DNA of 64,000 nt from Gnetum montanum (taxonomy: Eukaryota; Streptophyta; Gnetopsida; Gnetales; Gnetaceae). The DNA is taken from NCBI GenBank assembly GCA_015680685.1, contig MNCI01016124.1:1-64000 (forward strand), written 5' to 3'. Shown here piece by piece: positions 1-10,646 of the stretch. Under the pieces are notes generated by a model. The model ran no database searches and was not told where the DNA came from. It saw only the letters and a list, made by a program, of their open reading frames with translations. Every line of letters starts with the position of its first letter. Positions within the stretch are counted from its first letter, which is position 1. The position numbers were made by a program, and so were the translations under genes.

Positions 1-515
1 GTAGTCCTAGCTACCATTTTTAACATCTCTTTATCAGGTTCATCTACCATAAGCACTGTTGTTTTGAAGGTTTCAAGGAACTCTAACGTTGCTCTCTTTG
101 CAATATCAACGCCATCAACCGACACACGAGGATGCATTCCTGTGTAGTTATTGATTTTTGCATGTTAAAAGCTGTTTGATCAAGCAAGCCAATTACATAA
201 TAGAAAAACTTAGCATCCAACACGAAAGCTATCCTCAAACATATTAACTTTGGTTTTTATGTTTTTCAAAGTACGCCTTAAAAACCAATGAGTCAAATTT
301 TATAATATTTTTTGAATATCAATCTGAAGTATTTTGATAATGTTTGACATAACTTGTCAGACACGCACAGAACTATAACGTATAAAACACTAAAAGTTAA
401 TTGATTTACTACATGGCTTTCTAACAATCTAGAAATCCAAAAATACCATTACTCAGATTGAAAACTAACCTTCGCTTATATAGCGCTCTGATTGCTTCAT
501 TAACTCTCTTATAAA
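1..515 (-). pseudogene. CCT6: CCT6-like chaperonin gene fragment, two exons
   Basis: Read on the minus strand, 515-470 encodes ELMKQSERYISEG preceded by FIR, and 139-1 encodes GMHPRVSVDG, AKRATLEFLETFK and DEPDKEMLKMVARTT in one frame. From memory of the family, these neighbouring blocks match the zeta subunit of the cytosolic TRiC/CCT chaperonin, which folds actin, tubulin and other proteins. The exons are separated by a 330-bp intron with a GTTAGT donor (at 469) and a TACACAG acceptor (at 140-142), interrupting the same glycine codon. The gene would continue to the left of the window. To the right the CCT similarity stops at about 515 while the frame runs on into unrelated, coiled-coil-like sequence. 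This is therefore either a 5'-truncated gene or a captured fragment. No stop codon lies in the two matched exons. Confidence 0.72.
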
Positions 516-1550
516 AAGTTCATTTCTTCTTGTTTGTCTGTCCAGTATTTTGTGCATAGCATTAGTTAGCGTAGCATGGTCTCTCATGGCCACCATTTTC
601 TGATGCATTTCTAGCATGATTTTTTGGTTTCTCTACTGCATTGGATTGAAGACCAAGACCATTTGTTGTGTTTTCTTACTGTGTTTTTGGGCATCAGGGT
701 CTATACTGAGGTTTATGACTTGCCTTATTTTTGGTTGTTGACTTTTGGGCATGTGCGATTGATTGTTATTACCAGTCAGCAATGTGAGTAACCCAAAGCA
801 TGTCAGTCCTTGGATCAACTCAGCGTGAGTAGTCACCGGTGTGAGCAACTACTACATTGAGTGCGATCGGATAAGGGCTAGTTAGAGTTTATGTTTTGCC
901 AACTAGGGCACATCCAATATGAGTATCACAGGGCGTGAGTTTCCAGGGCAAGCCCAGCATGAGCACATTGATGTAAACACAGCGTGAGCTGAAGTTCCTA
1001 GCTCCAATATAGCTCCAATACGGCCCTTATGTAGGAAATGTTGAGTGTTCACCATCATAAGCAAGAACACAACTTCCAGAGATGCGTACACCCTAAGTCA
1101 AGCCTCTCCCCGTGTGAGTAAGCTTAGGGTTTGTTCAATGTGAGTGCATTAGAGCGGGCTTAGCCTTGGGATGGGCTTCTCATAAGCGGTGTTTCCCTTT
1201 GTCGGGGTTTCTCTTCTTTTTGTTGTCAATTCTTTCCTTGATTGGCCTGTATATGGGCCATGGAGATTCCAGTTTTTTCCAAGTTTTAGGTATCAGGAAA
1301 ACCAATCAACCATGGAGAGAACTTGAAGTTCAGTGTCTACTATGAGGTGAACCAATGTCAGCTACTTTATGTTGCTTGTAATAAACTACTATGTAAGAGA
1401 TTTCAATGTACCCCAGCGAGCGTTAATTACACCAAATAAATATTGGTGTCTTTGTCTCATGGGGTGGAACTATATATTAAATATTATTTATGTGTTTGGT
1501 TTATGTAGTTGCATATTATTATGAGCACTTGGAATCTTTTACTTACCTAA
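516..1550. other. unassigned sequence with repeated GTGAGT-like motifs
   Basis: No gene recognised. At 620-516 on the minus strand an open frame rich in M, Q, R and K runs into the CCT6-like exon. Between about 790 and 1150 short motifs of the form GCGTGAG or TGTGAGT recur about ten times at irregular spacing. The stretch may hold the missing first exon and first intron of the unknown gene that starts to the right, but no matching exon was found. Confidence 0.4.
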
Positions 1551-4500
1551 GGTTTTGGCTATATGCAAAGGGCTTAAACCTTTCCTCCTTGTGATTGAGC
1601 TCCTTGGTGTACTTTCTTGGTTTGGCTCCTTTGGACCAGACGTACCTCCTTATGACATGCGTATTGGGCCTCATGTGATATGGTTCCATTTTGATGTTGG
1701 TGCATTTTTGTCATTCATTTTACAAAGTTTCAGCATAGTTATATAGTCTTATTTAAGTGAGCAGTTGGCCCGTGATATTGTTGAAACAATGTTACCTAGA
1801 TCTGCACAAGACATGCTTGCCATCATTGCTAACATAGATGAGGGACCTTTTACAGTTGAGGGAGGCCCTCCCGAGGGTCCTAGGTCTACTCATCCCTTGA
1901 CTCGTGTATGGGAACTATCTACTTATAGCCATCATAATAGCAGCAACACACTTTTTCTAGCTTTCTGTGTTCACACGTTGTTCCAAAACCCACATGGGAC
2001 AGTGTATAGAGTGAACATGTATTCTTTTTTGTGTTTTTCTTTAATTTTTTGATTCTTTTAAAATTATATCATTCTCTATGCATAAATATTCTTCTTCTAT
2101 GTAGGCCTCATTTCAATGAGCATGGGATGTGTGATGATGATGGTAGACTTGCCTTAACATGCACAGCATTAGAGACATTCATGGTGGGCCCCACTCTTCA
2201 TGCTACAATACTGGACTAGACAAGAGCTACTATGGTTGACTACCCTAGGCAATTCTCAAAAGCTTTTGAACGTTGTCAAGTTCGTGGTTGGTTGCATGAG
2301 GATTGCTCCCCCAATGGACCAATTCTTTCTTAGAGGGTTGATCCTACACCTAATCTGCCTACCCCATTTACTGACGATAAATGCTCACATTCTAGACTCC
2401 ATTTTCTCTTTGTTTCATCACCGTCTACTATGTTTTTAACCTTTCACTCTATGTTTTTGCTACAGTGGCTATCTCCTTGAATGAAGTTACTATCATATCA
2501 AGGTGTACTGAGGCCACTCTTGTTATGAAGTATGGAGAGATAGAACAGTCACAACGATGGTTGCAGATGAAGCCCTCTAAGTTAATCATCAGCTATCTTA
2601 TCTGTGCGAGTTTGATGGACTTGTTCACTGCTCTGACTCCTAATGTTCCAGCGACTGAAATGGTTACCATTGTTGATTCTTTTAGTGATTATGCTTCTCA
2701 CTTTACTACACGGGTTTGAGGAGTCAAGGTGTCTTTCCACTTGACTACTGAGTTCCCTTCCAATCTCTTTGGCATGCCTATGGATGGTGCCAGGGTGGCA
2801 GTAGAGAAAGCGACTAAAGACAACCAAGTTATAAAGGAGCTTGAAAATTGGTTAGGCGTGTCTCAGGGTCCCAAAGTTTTTTCCATGTAAAGTGATACCC
2901 GAGCAATGGAGGTGAACTTCTTGTACCTCCTCTTTCGGGCATGGGCATTCCCTAAATCTATTTCTCAAGGAAGAAACCTTGAGATCGAGTCTGCACATAT
3001 CATACGTGCAATCCTAGAGATGGGCATGCGTTATAATTAGGCACAATTTCTTGGGTCTGGCCTTTGTAGAGAGATTGTTAGATTACGCTCAAACATTAAT
3101 GCCAAGTCCCATTTCACATTCACCTTGTTTGTAGGTTATCTATGTAGGTTTGCCAAGTTTTTAGCAGTTTATGGGAATAACCATTATGTATTGAGGGATC
3201 ATTCATAGCTATCTCACCCCTGGGTTCGCCACTTGTTTAACCTTACTAGATCTCAAGACCCTCTCGAAGGCATTGAAGAGTTAGTATCTATTACTATTGG
3301 GGGTGCAACTAGTCGTTCTCATCATTCCCGTGATAGCTTAGGATTGGAACCACCTAGACTACACACATCTCTTAGAGGAGCTGAAGGTGAGATTGTCGGG
3401 AGATCTAAGGCGAAGGTGAAGAGAGTTGAACACCCAAGGGAGCCTGCTGCAGAGGTGAGACCACCAAGAGCGAAGAGGATCTGCTTTGTATTGCCAGAGG
3501 AGGGTAGGTATTTTATTTTATTATTATATTTTTTATTTCATTTTAATTTATATGTTTATTAAATGTATGTATATACTATGTCATACTAACACTAGAATAC
3601 TCGTGTTATCAGAGGAAAGCCCTAAGAAGGAAAGAGAAGCCTTAGCCCTGATGGTTGAACCTGAAGTGGTCATCATAGGGCCAGAGGAAGAAGAAAAAGA
3701 GAGGGAAGAAGTGATCAAGGAACTCCCTGTCTCACAAGAGGAAGATGTAGCAAGCATCATGGGGATGAAGCTTGCTAAGGCTTTGGATGCACTTAAGCAT
3801 TCAAGCGATGAGAGGGGTGTTTTCGATGGTTTCTTTGATGGGTCCTTGCACCTTAGTGATCTGCCCAAGCTGACTAGCAAAGGGCTTTTTGGTATGTTCC
3901 TTTAGCTTGATCCACATTTTGTGCCTTTCAACCTTTATGTATTGCTTTTGATTATCTTGATTATTCCTAGCACCAAAGGTAGATTCTGAGGTCTCTAAGG
4001 TGCATACATCCCGAGTAGAGGTGTCAGGGTCATAGGCCCTGATTGAGGTGACTTCCCATGCTTGTCCAACATCTATTGACCAGTTAAGGCCATGGCCTGA
4101 AATGCCCAATAAAATGGAATTTTTCACAGGCATTGTTAATGATGTAGTTACTCACCTACAACAAGCTCATCCAGAACTAGGTATGTGTATGTTACGTATC
4201 ATGCTAATTGTCTAGGTTTATTGTGCTTCTTTGCATTCATTGTTAATTACAGCTGATTCATGTGTGCCATAGTTATACTTGTAGGTTCTAAGCTTCAATG
4301 GGATCCTTTTGGGGTTGCTCATATTGATGCTCTCCCTGAATTGCCAAGAAATATTGAACAAGTCCCTAGAAAGATTTATGATGCAGTTTTTGATTATGTT
4401 GTACAAAATGCTAAGTCCCTCTGGACTTGTAGGCATTCAATTGAGTATCTATGGAATGAGGTGCACTCATTGAAGGAAACATTGGCGAAGGAGAGAGAAG

Positions 4501-5268
4501 AGAAGAGGAATCTTCAATCTCGTTATGAATTTGCTGCTGCTAGGCTGTCTGGTGATAGTACTTGGTGCATGTCTGAGATCACCTATGCATGTTACTGGAC
4601 AATTTTGAATAGAAAAGTTTAGGCGACATGGGATTTAGCCAAAAAAAGGGCACAAATGGATTTACTAAACAGGAAATATCATGATTGGAAATCTTTTGCT
4701 ACTAAGGTATGTAAGTGGGGTCATGGCCAAAAGAATCAGAAGCACCAGTACAAGATGTGGTTAAAAAAGGAATTAGTTGAACATTGTCAGAAGGGAATTT
4801 TCATTGATGTACTAGGTTTATGTCCTACTTATGATAGGTTTGCCGAGTGCAATGAAGTGGAGAGATCTCTCGAGAGAACCATTACCACCACTTCCAAGAA
4901 GGCTTCAACAGGTATGTTCTCTCTTGAGTGCCCTGCCTGGACCTTGATGGACAAGGGTAAAACCTTGGTCAGCAATGACCTTGGTCTAGAGGAGGATTGG
5001 GCAAATGTACCCAAGGAGGAGATTTTGCAGTACTTGGAGGCTAGTCTAAGGCCCTCTTTACCTATGAGTGTTTTATTATGGTGCTTACTTTTGTATGGTT
5101 TTATTGTTTTTAGTGTTAGTGTTACTGTTCTTCCAGGTTTTGTATTCATGAGTTGTTTTGTTATGCTTACATGTTTGTTTGTTTTTCATTCCATTATAGG
5201 GACATAGTAATGATGAGGCTAGTCCCAATGGAGCAGGAGTAGATGATGTGGAGGATTTTGGGGGCTAG
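1551..5268 (+). pseudogene. Unknown multi-exon gene, copy 1 (antisense partner of gag-protease in U1)
   Basis: Not a family I recognise. Exons were placed by frame continuity, splice consensus and alignment by eye to copy 2: about 1551-2010, 2105-2380, 2466-3503, 3613-3891, 3971-4180, 4285-4911 or longer, and 5200-5268. Conserved blocks include HTLFQNPHGTVYR in the first visible exon, AKFLAVYGN in the third, GIVNDVVTHLQQAHPELG in the fifth, and QMDLLNRKYHDWK then CKWGHGQKNQKHQYK in the sixth. The last exon encodes a short acidic tail ending DDVEDFGG. Introns are small (about 80-110 bp) with GT and TAG/CAG borders. Exon 4 is rich in E and K. Several in-frame stops make this copy dead. The first exon was not found. 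It converges with the U1 gag-protease region, whose stop is 670 bp away. Confidence 0.7.
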
Positions 5269-5421
5269 CCCCCTCCTAGTACTAATGTGTGAGCTAACTG
5301 TTAGTCCAGCTTTAGCTACCAAATGTTTTGGATTTTTGATGTCTAATGGAAATGTATGAGGATAGATGTAATGATATGGATTTAATCGTGGCATAATGTG
5401 TTAGCATTCTATTGTCATGTT

Positions 5422-5462
<41 letters not shown>

Positions 5463-5640
5463 TGTCTTTTTTCTTATTTTCTCAAGTATATTGTGAACAT
5501 ATGCATGTAGTTGAATGTAAAATGAGATTCCAAACTGTAGAACAAAATGTAAGGCAAATATTTGTAAAAAGAAAAGTAACTAAAATGCATGAATTGAAAT
5601 TGCAACTTGTGACATGTAAATAAAAATTTGATAGAACGTA
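5269..5640. other. A/T-rich spacer downstream of unknown gene copy 1
   Basis: No coding signal. It holds the 3' flank of the unknown gene, a CA microsatellite and A-rich sequence (5540-5640) similar in style to the stretch after copy 2 (15070-15200). A polyadenylation region for the plus-strand gene would be expected here, but no clear signal was identified. Confidence 0.4.
5423..5454. repeat. (AC)n microsatellite
   Basis: Sixteen uninterrupted AC dinucleotides run into ATATAT. The short reading frames across it are artefacts. Confidence 0.95.
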
Positions 5641-5659
5641 ACAAGAGTTTGTAAACTTG

Positions 5660-5940
5660 CAATATACTGAGCTCTAGTTTAAGGCCATTTCGGGTCGTGC
5701 ACATTAGTTTAGAGTCATGGTGGACCATTGCATCTATGTTGAAAAAAAAAAGAAAAAGGGATTACTAGTTTTAGGCCATAGTGGGCCGAAAGCAATAATA
5801 GTTTTAGGAAAATTAAAAGGAACTAGCCATTTCTGACCATGACTAGTTTAATGTCATTGCGGACATTCACTGAGAGTTTAACATCATACCAGACAGTTGG
5901 TAGTTTAATGTCATTCCGGATACTTGATAGTTTTCCCTAG
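5660..5940. repeat. GGCC hairpin repeat field of U1
   Basis: About six degenerate copies of a short unit, TAGTTTAAGGCCATTTCGG followed by a second GGCC-like half, at irregular spacing. The two GGCC halves can pair into a small hairpin. The field lies between the convergent ends of the unknown gene and gag-protease, as in all four units. Confidence 0.65.
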
Positions 5941-8900
5941 TTATTGAGTTGTTTTTTTTATTTTTGGTAGTTTGATGTGAGGGGTGGGACATGTAGGTAC
6001 GACCTTATACTCCCCTTTCCCTTCACTGGATATGTCAAAAGGTAGCTCTAACCAAGAGACATCAGCAGGAATGGCTCCTATGTTGTGACGTCCAGTGCTT
6101 CCTCAGTTCTAGTAGGATCATGGGTTAGTAGTTGGTTTGTGTCTTGAAGTGCACTCATGGTTTCTTATTTAGGCTCAAAGAACTCAACCTCTAACCCTTG
6201 ATCCATTCCCGAGTGCAAGGAAGTGAGTGATGTTGTTGTGTCCCCATGTATGATGATTTCATCACCCTCATAAGGTAGGTGGATTTCTTGATGGATTGAT
6301 GAGGATATGGCTCTAAGTTGAGCTAACCAAGGTCATCCTAGAATCAAATTGAACTCCAACATTTCATCAACCACTACAAATTTAGCTGATGTGGGGAACT
6401 AGTCCCCTGCTATGAAATCCAAGGTAGCCATGCCTTTTACCATGACACAGGAACCACTGAAGGATTTTAAAAAGGAAGTTGTTGTGGGTCGTATTTGCTT
6501 TGTAAGACCTAGTTTTTTTATGACAAGAAAGGATATTATATTTGTTGCTACACCGTCATCGAGATGCACCCTACGTATCTTAAAGTGGTTGACTTGTATT
6601 GTTATGAACATAGGGGCTATAGTAACCTCAATAGTTTTCTCATCTCGCTTAATATCATTGGCATGAAATTCTAGGGATGTGGGCCTCGATTCTTGAGTTT
6701 GTGGGGACAGTATTACATAAATGGATGGATCATCTATGGGAAGGTCCCCCCTAATAGGAATCGAAGTCAACATACGTACGAGAGCTTCTCGATGTACCAC
6801 TGAGGTCATTACTAGATCATACAAGCTTAAGGAGGTGTTCTTTTGTTTCAAAGCCTATGTGACTTGGGTCAATGCACTCGCTAGATCCTTACCACTTGGG
6901 ATGCTCTTGTCTGTGGAGACTTGGTCCATTTGACCTAGCATTCATATCTCTTGTGGAGGGATTCTTGTGTTAGTAACTAGGGATGTTGAGTTTGGGACAC
7001 TGAGAGTGCTAGTATCCTTGTCTCGATGACTTGTGCTAGGCTCACTAGTGGACAAAACCATAGGAATAGCATTTAGTAGTATGGGCTTCAGTGGTTCCAA
7101 TATGTACTCATGATGTTCTTTTTCTAGGTGCTCTCTTGTTAGCCTATCAACAAGGTGTTCTCGCAAGGGTCGTGGGGGAACTATAGGTGGTTGCATGCCA
7201 TGGTGTTTTGGCACTCAGATCATAAAGGAAGTGGGTCGGGTTTCTAATGGTGTTGTTGCTACTGCGACAAAAGGAGGTACGTGAATGACGAATGGTTTTG
7301 TGGTGCAAGGAATGTGTGTATGACAAAAGGGGTTTGCAGAGGTGTTGAGGTAGATGTCATTTCAAAAGGCCTACAAATTACAAAAGGTTTTCAAGGGATG
7401 TCTTGTCCATTGTCCACATGGATAGTGTTAATTACATATGGTGTGTCCTTAGTATTAAGAGGATCCTTGTAGACCCCCATGGGTTGGTTTTGGGGCTTTA
7501 CTGGGTTTACCTCATCAAATACTATTTCACCCCTGTCAATCATGCATTGTGTATCTTGTTTTAAGGTGAATCAGTAGTCAGTTTCATGCCCACACCATTG
7601 GTGATGTTCACAAAACCTATCCAACCTAAAGCCTCTTGGAACGAGGGGCTCATTGGCTTTTGCTAAAGTTGGGTTTTTAGCCAACTCATAGAATCGATCA
7701 TGTTTTTGGGACACCACAGGGGACATTTTTTTATGTTTGATTAACTCGGCCCTTAGAAGTTGATCTAATATTTGTGAAGGATTCTAGGCAAGGGTGTGTA
7801 TTGGGTAGGATCTTTTCATTCAAATGTATGAGTGTGACCCACGTTTGTGGTTTTAGTTGAGGAAGATTCGGGCGTAGGTGTAGATGTGGTTCTTTCATGA
7901 CTGGTTGGATCAGTAGGTTGTTTTTCTTTATATCCTAAATTGTTTAGTTGGATTGCCTCCGCCACCGCTGCTACTGTCATTTTGGATTTATATTTATCCT
8001 TCCTCATATGTTGGCTCCTAAAGGCTAAGTAAGCTAGGTCATTACTTGCTTACGCCACCTCTTCTATGTTCTTAATTTGTGTGAATGCTTGACTCAAAGT
8101 ACAGGCACTCAAATAATAAATTTTTGATTTAATGAAGTCATTCATGGTAGCCTTAAGGATGGTAAGCAAGTATATTTCAGGGATGGGCTTGTGAAGTTCA
8201 TTTAGGGCTACACTCCACCTTTGGACAAATTTTTGTACTAGCTCTAACGGTGCTTGTTTAATCTGAATTAGACTATCTAGTGTGGCTTCAGGCTTTAAAT
8301 TATATTTGAAATAGGTAATGAACTGATGTAACAAATCCTCTAGAGAGGATATGGAGTTATGGGGTAAATCTTGGTACCAGTCTAAGGCTTTTCCTGTCAA
8401 GGACATAGCAAATACATGTAGAATTACATGAGGCTAGGCTTGAAGCAATAAACATTCTAGTCAAAATTTTACTAGATGGGAATTTGGATCTCCCTCTCCA
8501 TTATATCTGGTTAGCTGAGGCAATGAGATTCCCAATGGTAAGGTTAACGGTGGAACTAAAGGGTTGATTGGGTCATCTTGGTAGACGTCCAACACCTTGA
8601 CTTCCTTAGTGTTTGCAACTTTAAGGTGCTTTGCCTCCTTAGTTAATGAGTGAATCATTTTTTTTGTGTCTACCCACTCTTGGGCAGTAGGTGGACTAAC
8701 TTGTTGAGTAGATTACGATTGGTAGTAGTTTGATTGTTGCATTGTTTGTGGAAAGGGAGACTGTTGGATTGTCAATTGTTGTGATGAAGCAACATTTAGA
8801 GATGGGATTGCAGGGTGTGGTACATTGTAGTGAGTAGGTTGGTATTGCTGAATAGCTGGTGAAACTTACTGCCCAGCCACAGGTTGTGAGGTGACACCTT

Positions 8901-9757
8901 GAACATGTTGGGCTGAAGTAATCAGAGGTACTCCATGGGTTTGTACTTGTGGTATGTAGTGGATGGAAGTGGAAGCTAGTATAATTGATGGCTTTCCAAT
9001 TACTTGAGGTTAGAAGATTGATATTACATTAATTTGAGGAGGGGGTTGTTGGGACTGTACTTGCAAAGGAGAAGGTAACATGGTGACTGGAGGTATGATG
9101 GAGATGGACGTATCAGATTGAATGTTGGGCATGGAGAAGGTGGGAATGGAAGTGAATACTTCCTATAGAGAAACTAGTGCTCGAGTGCTTGTGGATAAAG
9201 GAGGAAGTATGGTTTATTCTAGGAAAGGTTGGAATGATGGGTTTGTATGGGCATGAGGACTGATGGTATGGTACGAATCGCCATACTCAGATTGGGCTGC
9301 AAAGTTGTCTTCCTCATCTCCGCTCTAAGGCTATATCAGAGGTGGCTGTAAGGTTTGATTTCTTGCCATGAGAAGTTGAGATATGAGTCAATGATGGGGC
9401 TCAAAAAGGGGCGATCATGTCAAATACTGAGGGAGTGAACTCACGACCTCCCTTGTAAATGAGCTCATAGTTTCACTTTGCTTCTCTTTCTATGCGGTCG
9501 ATAGGCACATTGGCTTGAATCTTCACACAAATCAACCAAGGCAGCGTCTCGATGAGAGGGTCCTCGATTACATCCCCAGCCTCTAATTTTAGGGCTTGGA
9601 CCAGATGCTGGAGCCAGTCTAGGGATGCTTCTAAGGTTGCTATAATGCTAGCTGTGGTCAATCCCCAATCGATCATGTTGGGGTTCAATTGTCTCACAAG
9701 CTTGCCCTGTGGACCTGCTAATGTTAAGGGCATGGAGAGGTCGCGATGGATTTCCAT
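5941..9757 (-). pseudogene. Tat-like gag-protease polyprotein, U1
   Basis: Structural (gag) and aspartic protease region of a Ty3/gypsy element, one frame broken by many stops. The gag core at 8658-8050 carries GEGDPNSHLVKF, then MSLTGKALDWYQDLP and FKYNLKPEATLD. From memory of Tat-lineage gag proteins, this is the usual order. A zinc-finger-like CEHHQWCGHETDY lies near 7620-7580, where the final Cys of the CX2HX4HX4C pattern is lost. The protease at 6851-6399 follows SLYDLVMTS and has VHLDDGVATN, with the catalytic Asp at 6552-6560. A downstream FNLILG...PWLAQL block is typical of retropepsins. The start used is the first Met of the conserved N-terminal block, MEIHRDLSMPL. The proline/serine/threonine-rich stretch at about 9450-8700 is poorly conserved. 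Confidence 0.82.
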
Positions 9758-9889
9758 CTCTTGCTCGACCTGCCAACATGAGATAAAGCCTAGTTAAGAG
9801 GAGTCTATCAGTAGAGATTGTTCAATTTGCAAAGTAGCGACAAGATGTAACTTGCAAAGTGTGATGATGTAAAGATTAAAATTTTGCCA

Positions 9890-10315
9890 GTTTAAGGTCA
9901 TGGCGGACCACCAAGGCATAAGAGTGTAGAATTGCTAAAGATGTAAAATTGTCGATGCAAAAGTGTGAAGCTGTGAAATTGTTAATATGAAAATGCCAAG
10001 TTGCTAGTTTAGTGTCATTTTGGACTGCCATATTGTAACATGCAAAATGATAGTATGCAAAACAGGAAATTTTGGGTATGAGAAATGCAAAACCATTAAG
10101 ACGAAAATGCAAACTGCTGACACGAAACTACTAGAAATTGTGACACTACCAATGTGGAAGTGCAAAGTTATGAGAAGATATGAAACCACCCATGTAAGTG
10201 TGTGGATTTTGGACTATGAACGTAATAGGTCGAAACTGCTAGTTTAGGGTCTTTTCAAACCATTAGAGGTGCAACTATGCTAGGATTGCTAGTTTAAGGT
10301 CTTTTGGACCCATAA
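9890..10315. repeat. GGCC hairpin repeats upstream of U1 gag
   Basis: Four degenerate copies of GCTAGTTTAAGGTC followed by TTTTGGAC-like halves, at about 9890, 10003, 10240 and 10282. They are related to the fields between the convergent genes but less regular. Confidence 0.55.
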
Positions 10316-10488
10316 CAAAAAAAAATATATTTTTTTATTTTCAGAAAAGTAAGTAGTTGGCTTGAAGCATGTCAAGGCTTTAATGTCAATAGTGCTACGA
10401 TGTCATGGTGAGCATGCTATGTTGTACGTCGCAATCTGCATTAATCAGAGAGAGAGGGCGGCAAGTTTCCCCATCTTGCCATCACGGC

Positions 10489-10500
10489 CATAAATAGGGG
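10489..10500 (+). promoter_or_regulatory. TATA box of unknown gene copy 2
   Basis: CATAAATAGGGG lies 147-158 bp upstream of the first ATG of copy 2, with a CA-rich leader after it. Inferred from position and consensus only. Confidence 0.5.
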
Positions 10501-10646
10501 TTAAACCCTGGTAATTTTTCCATTCTAATTATAAGAGTGCAAAGCCTAAATCAGAGCACAAGGCGATTTCGAAGCACAAAGCAACTATACTAACAGTTAG
10601 CAAGGTAAGTTTTCACAGTGAAGAGGGGAAATCTACAACCAAGACA

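Larger units (their letters stand above)
9760..10646. other. Short head-to-head intergenic region between U1 gag and unknown gene copy 2
   Basis: Only about 890 bp separate the start of the minus-strand U1 gag from the start of the plus-strand copy 2 gene. It contains GGCC-type repeats (9890-10310), a repeated GTGAAAATG/GCAAAGT pattern, an A/T tract near 10320, and a plus-strand TATA box with leader. A shared LTR of tandem elements would fit the position, but no duplicate copy proving an LTR was found. Confidence 0.45.

Noticed and set aside
3581-3880. Minus-strand open frame of 99 codons, Ser-rich
   Set aside because: Shadow of the acidic exon 4 of the unknown gene on the plus strand; E/K-rich codons read as S/L/F on the reverse.
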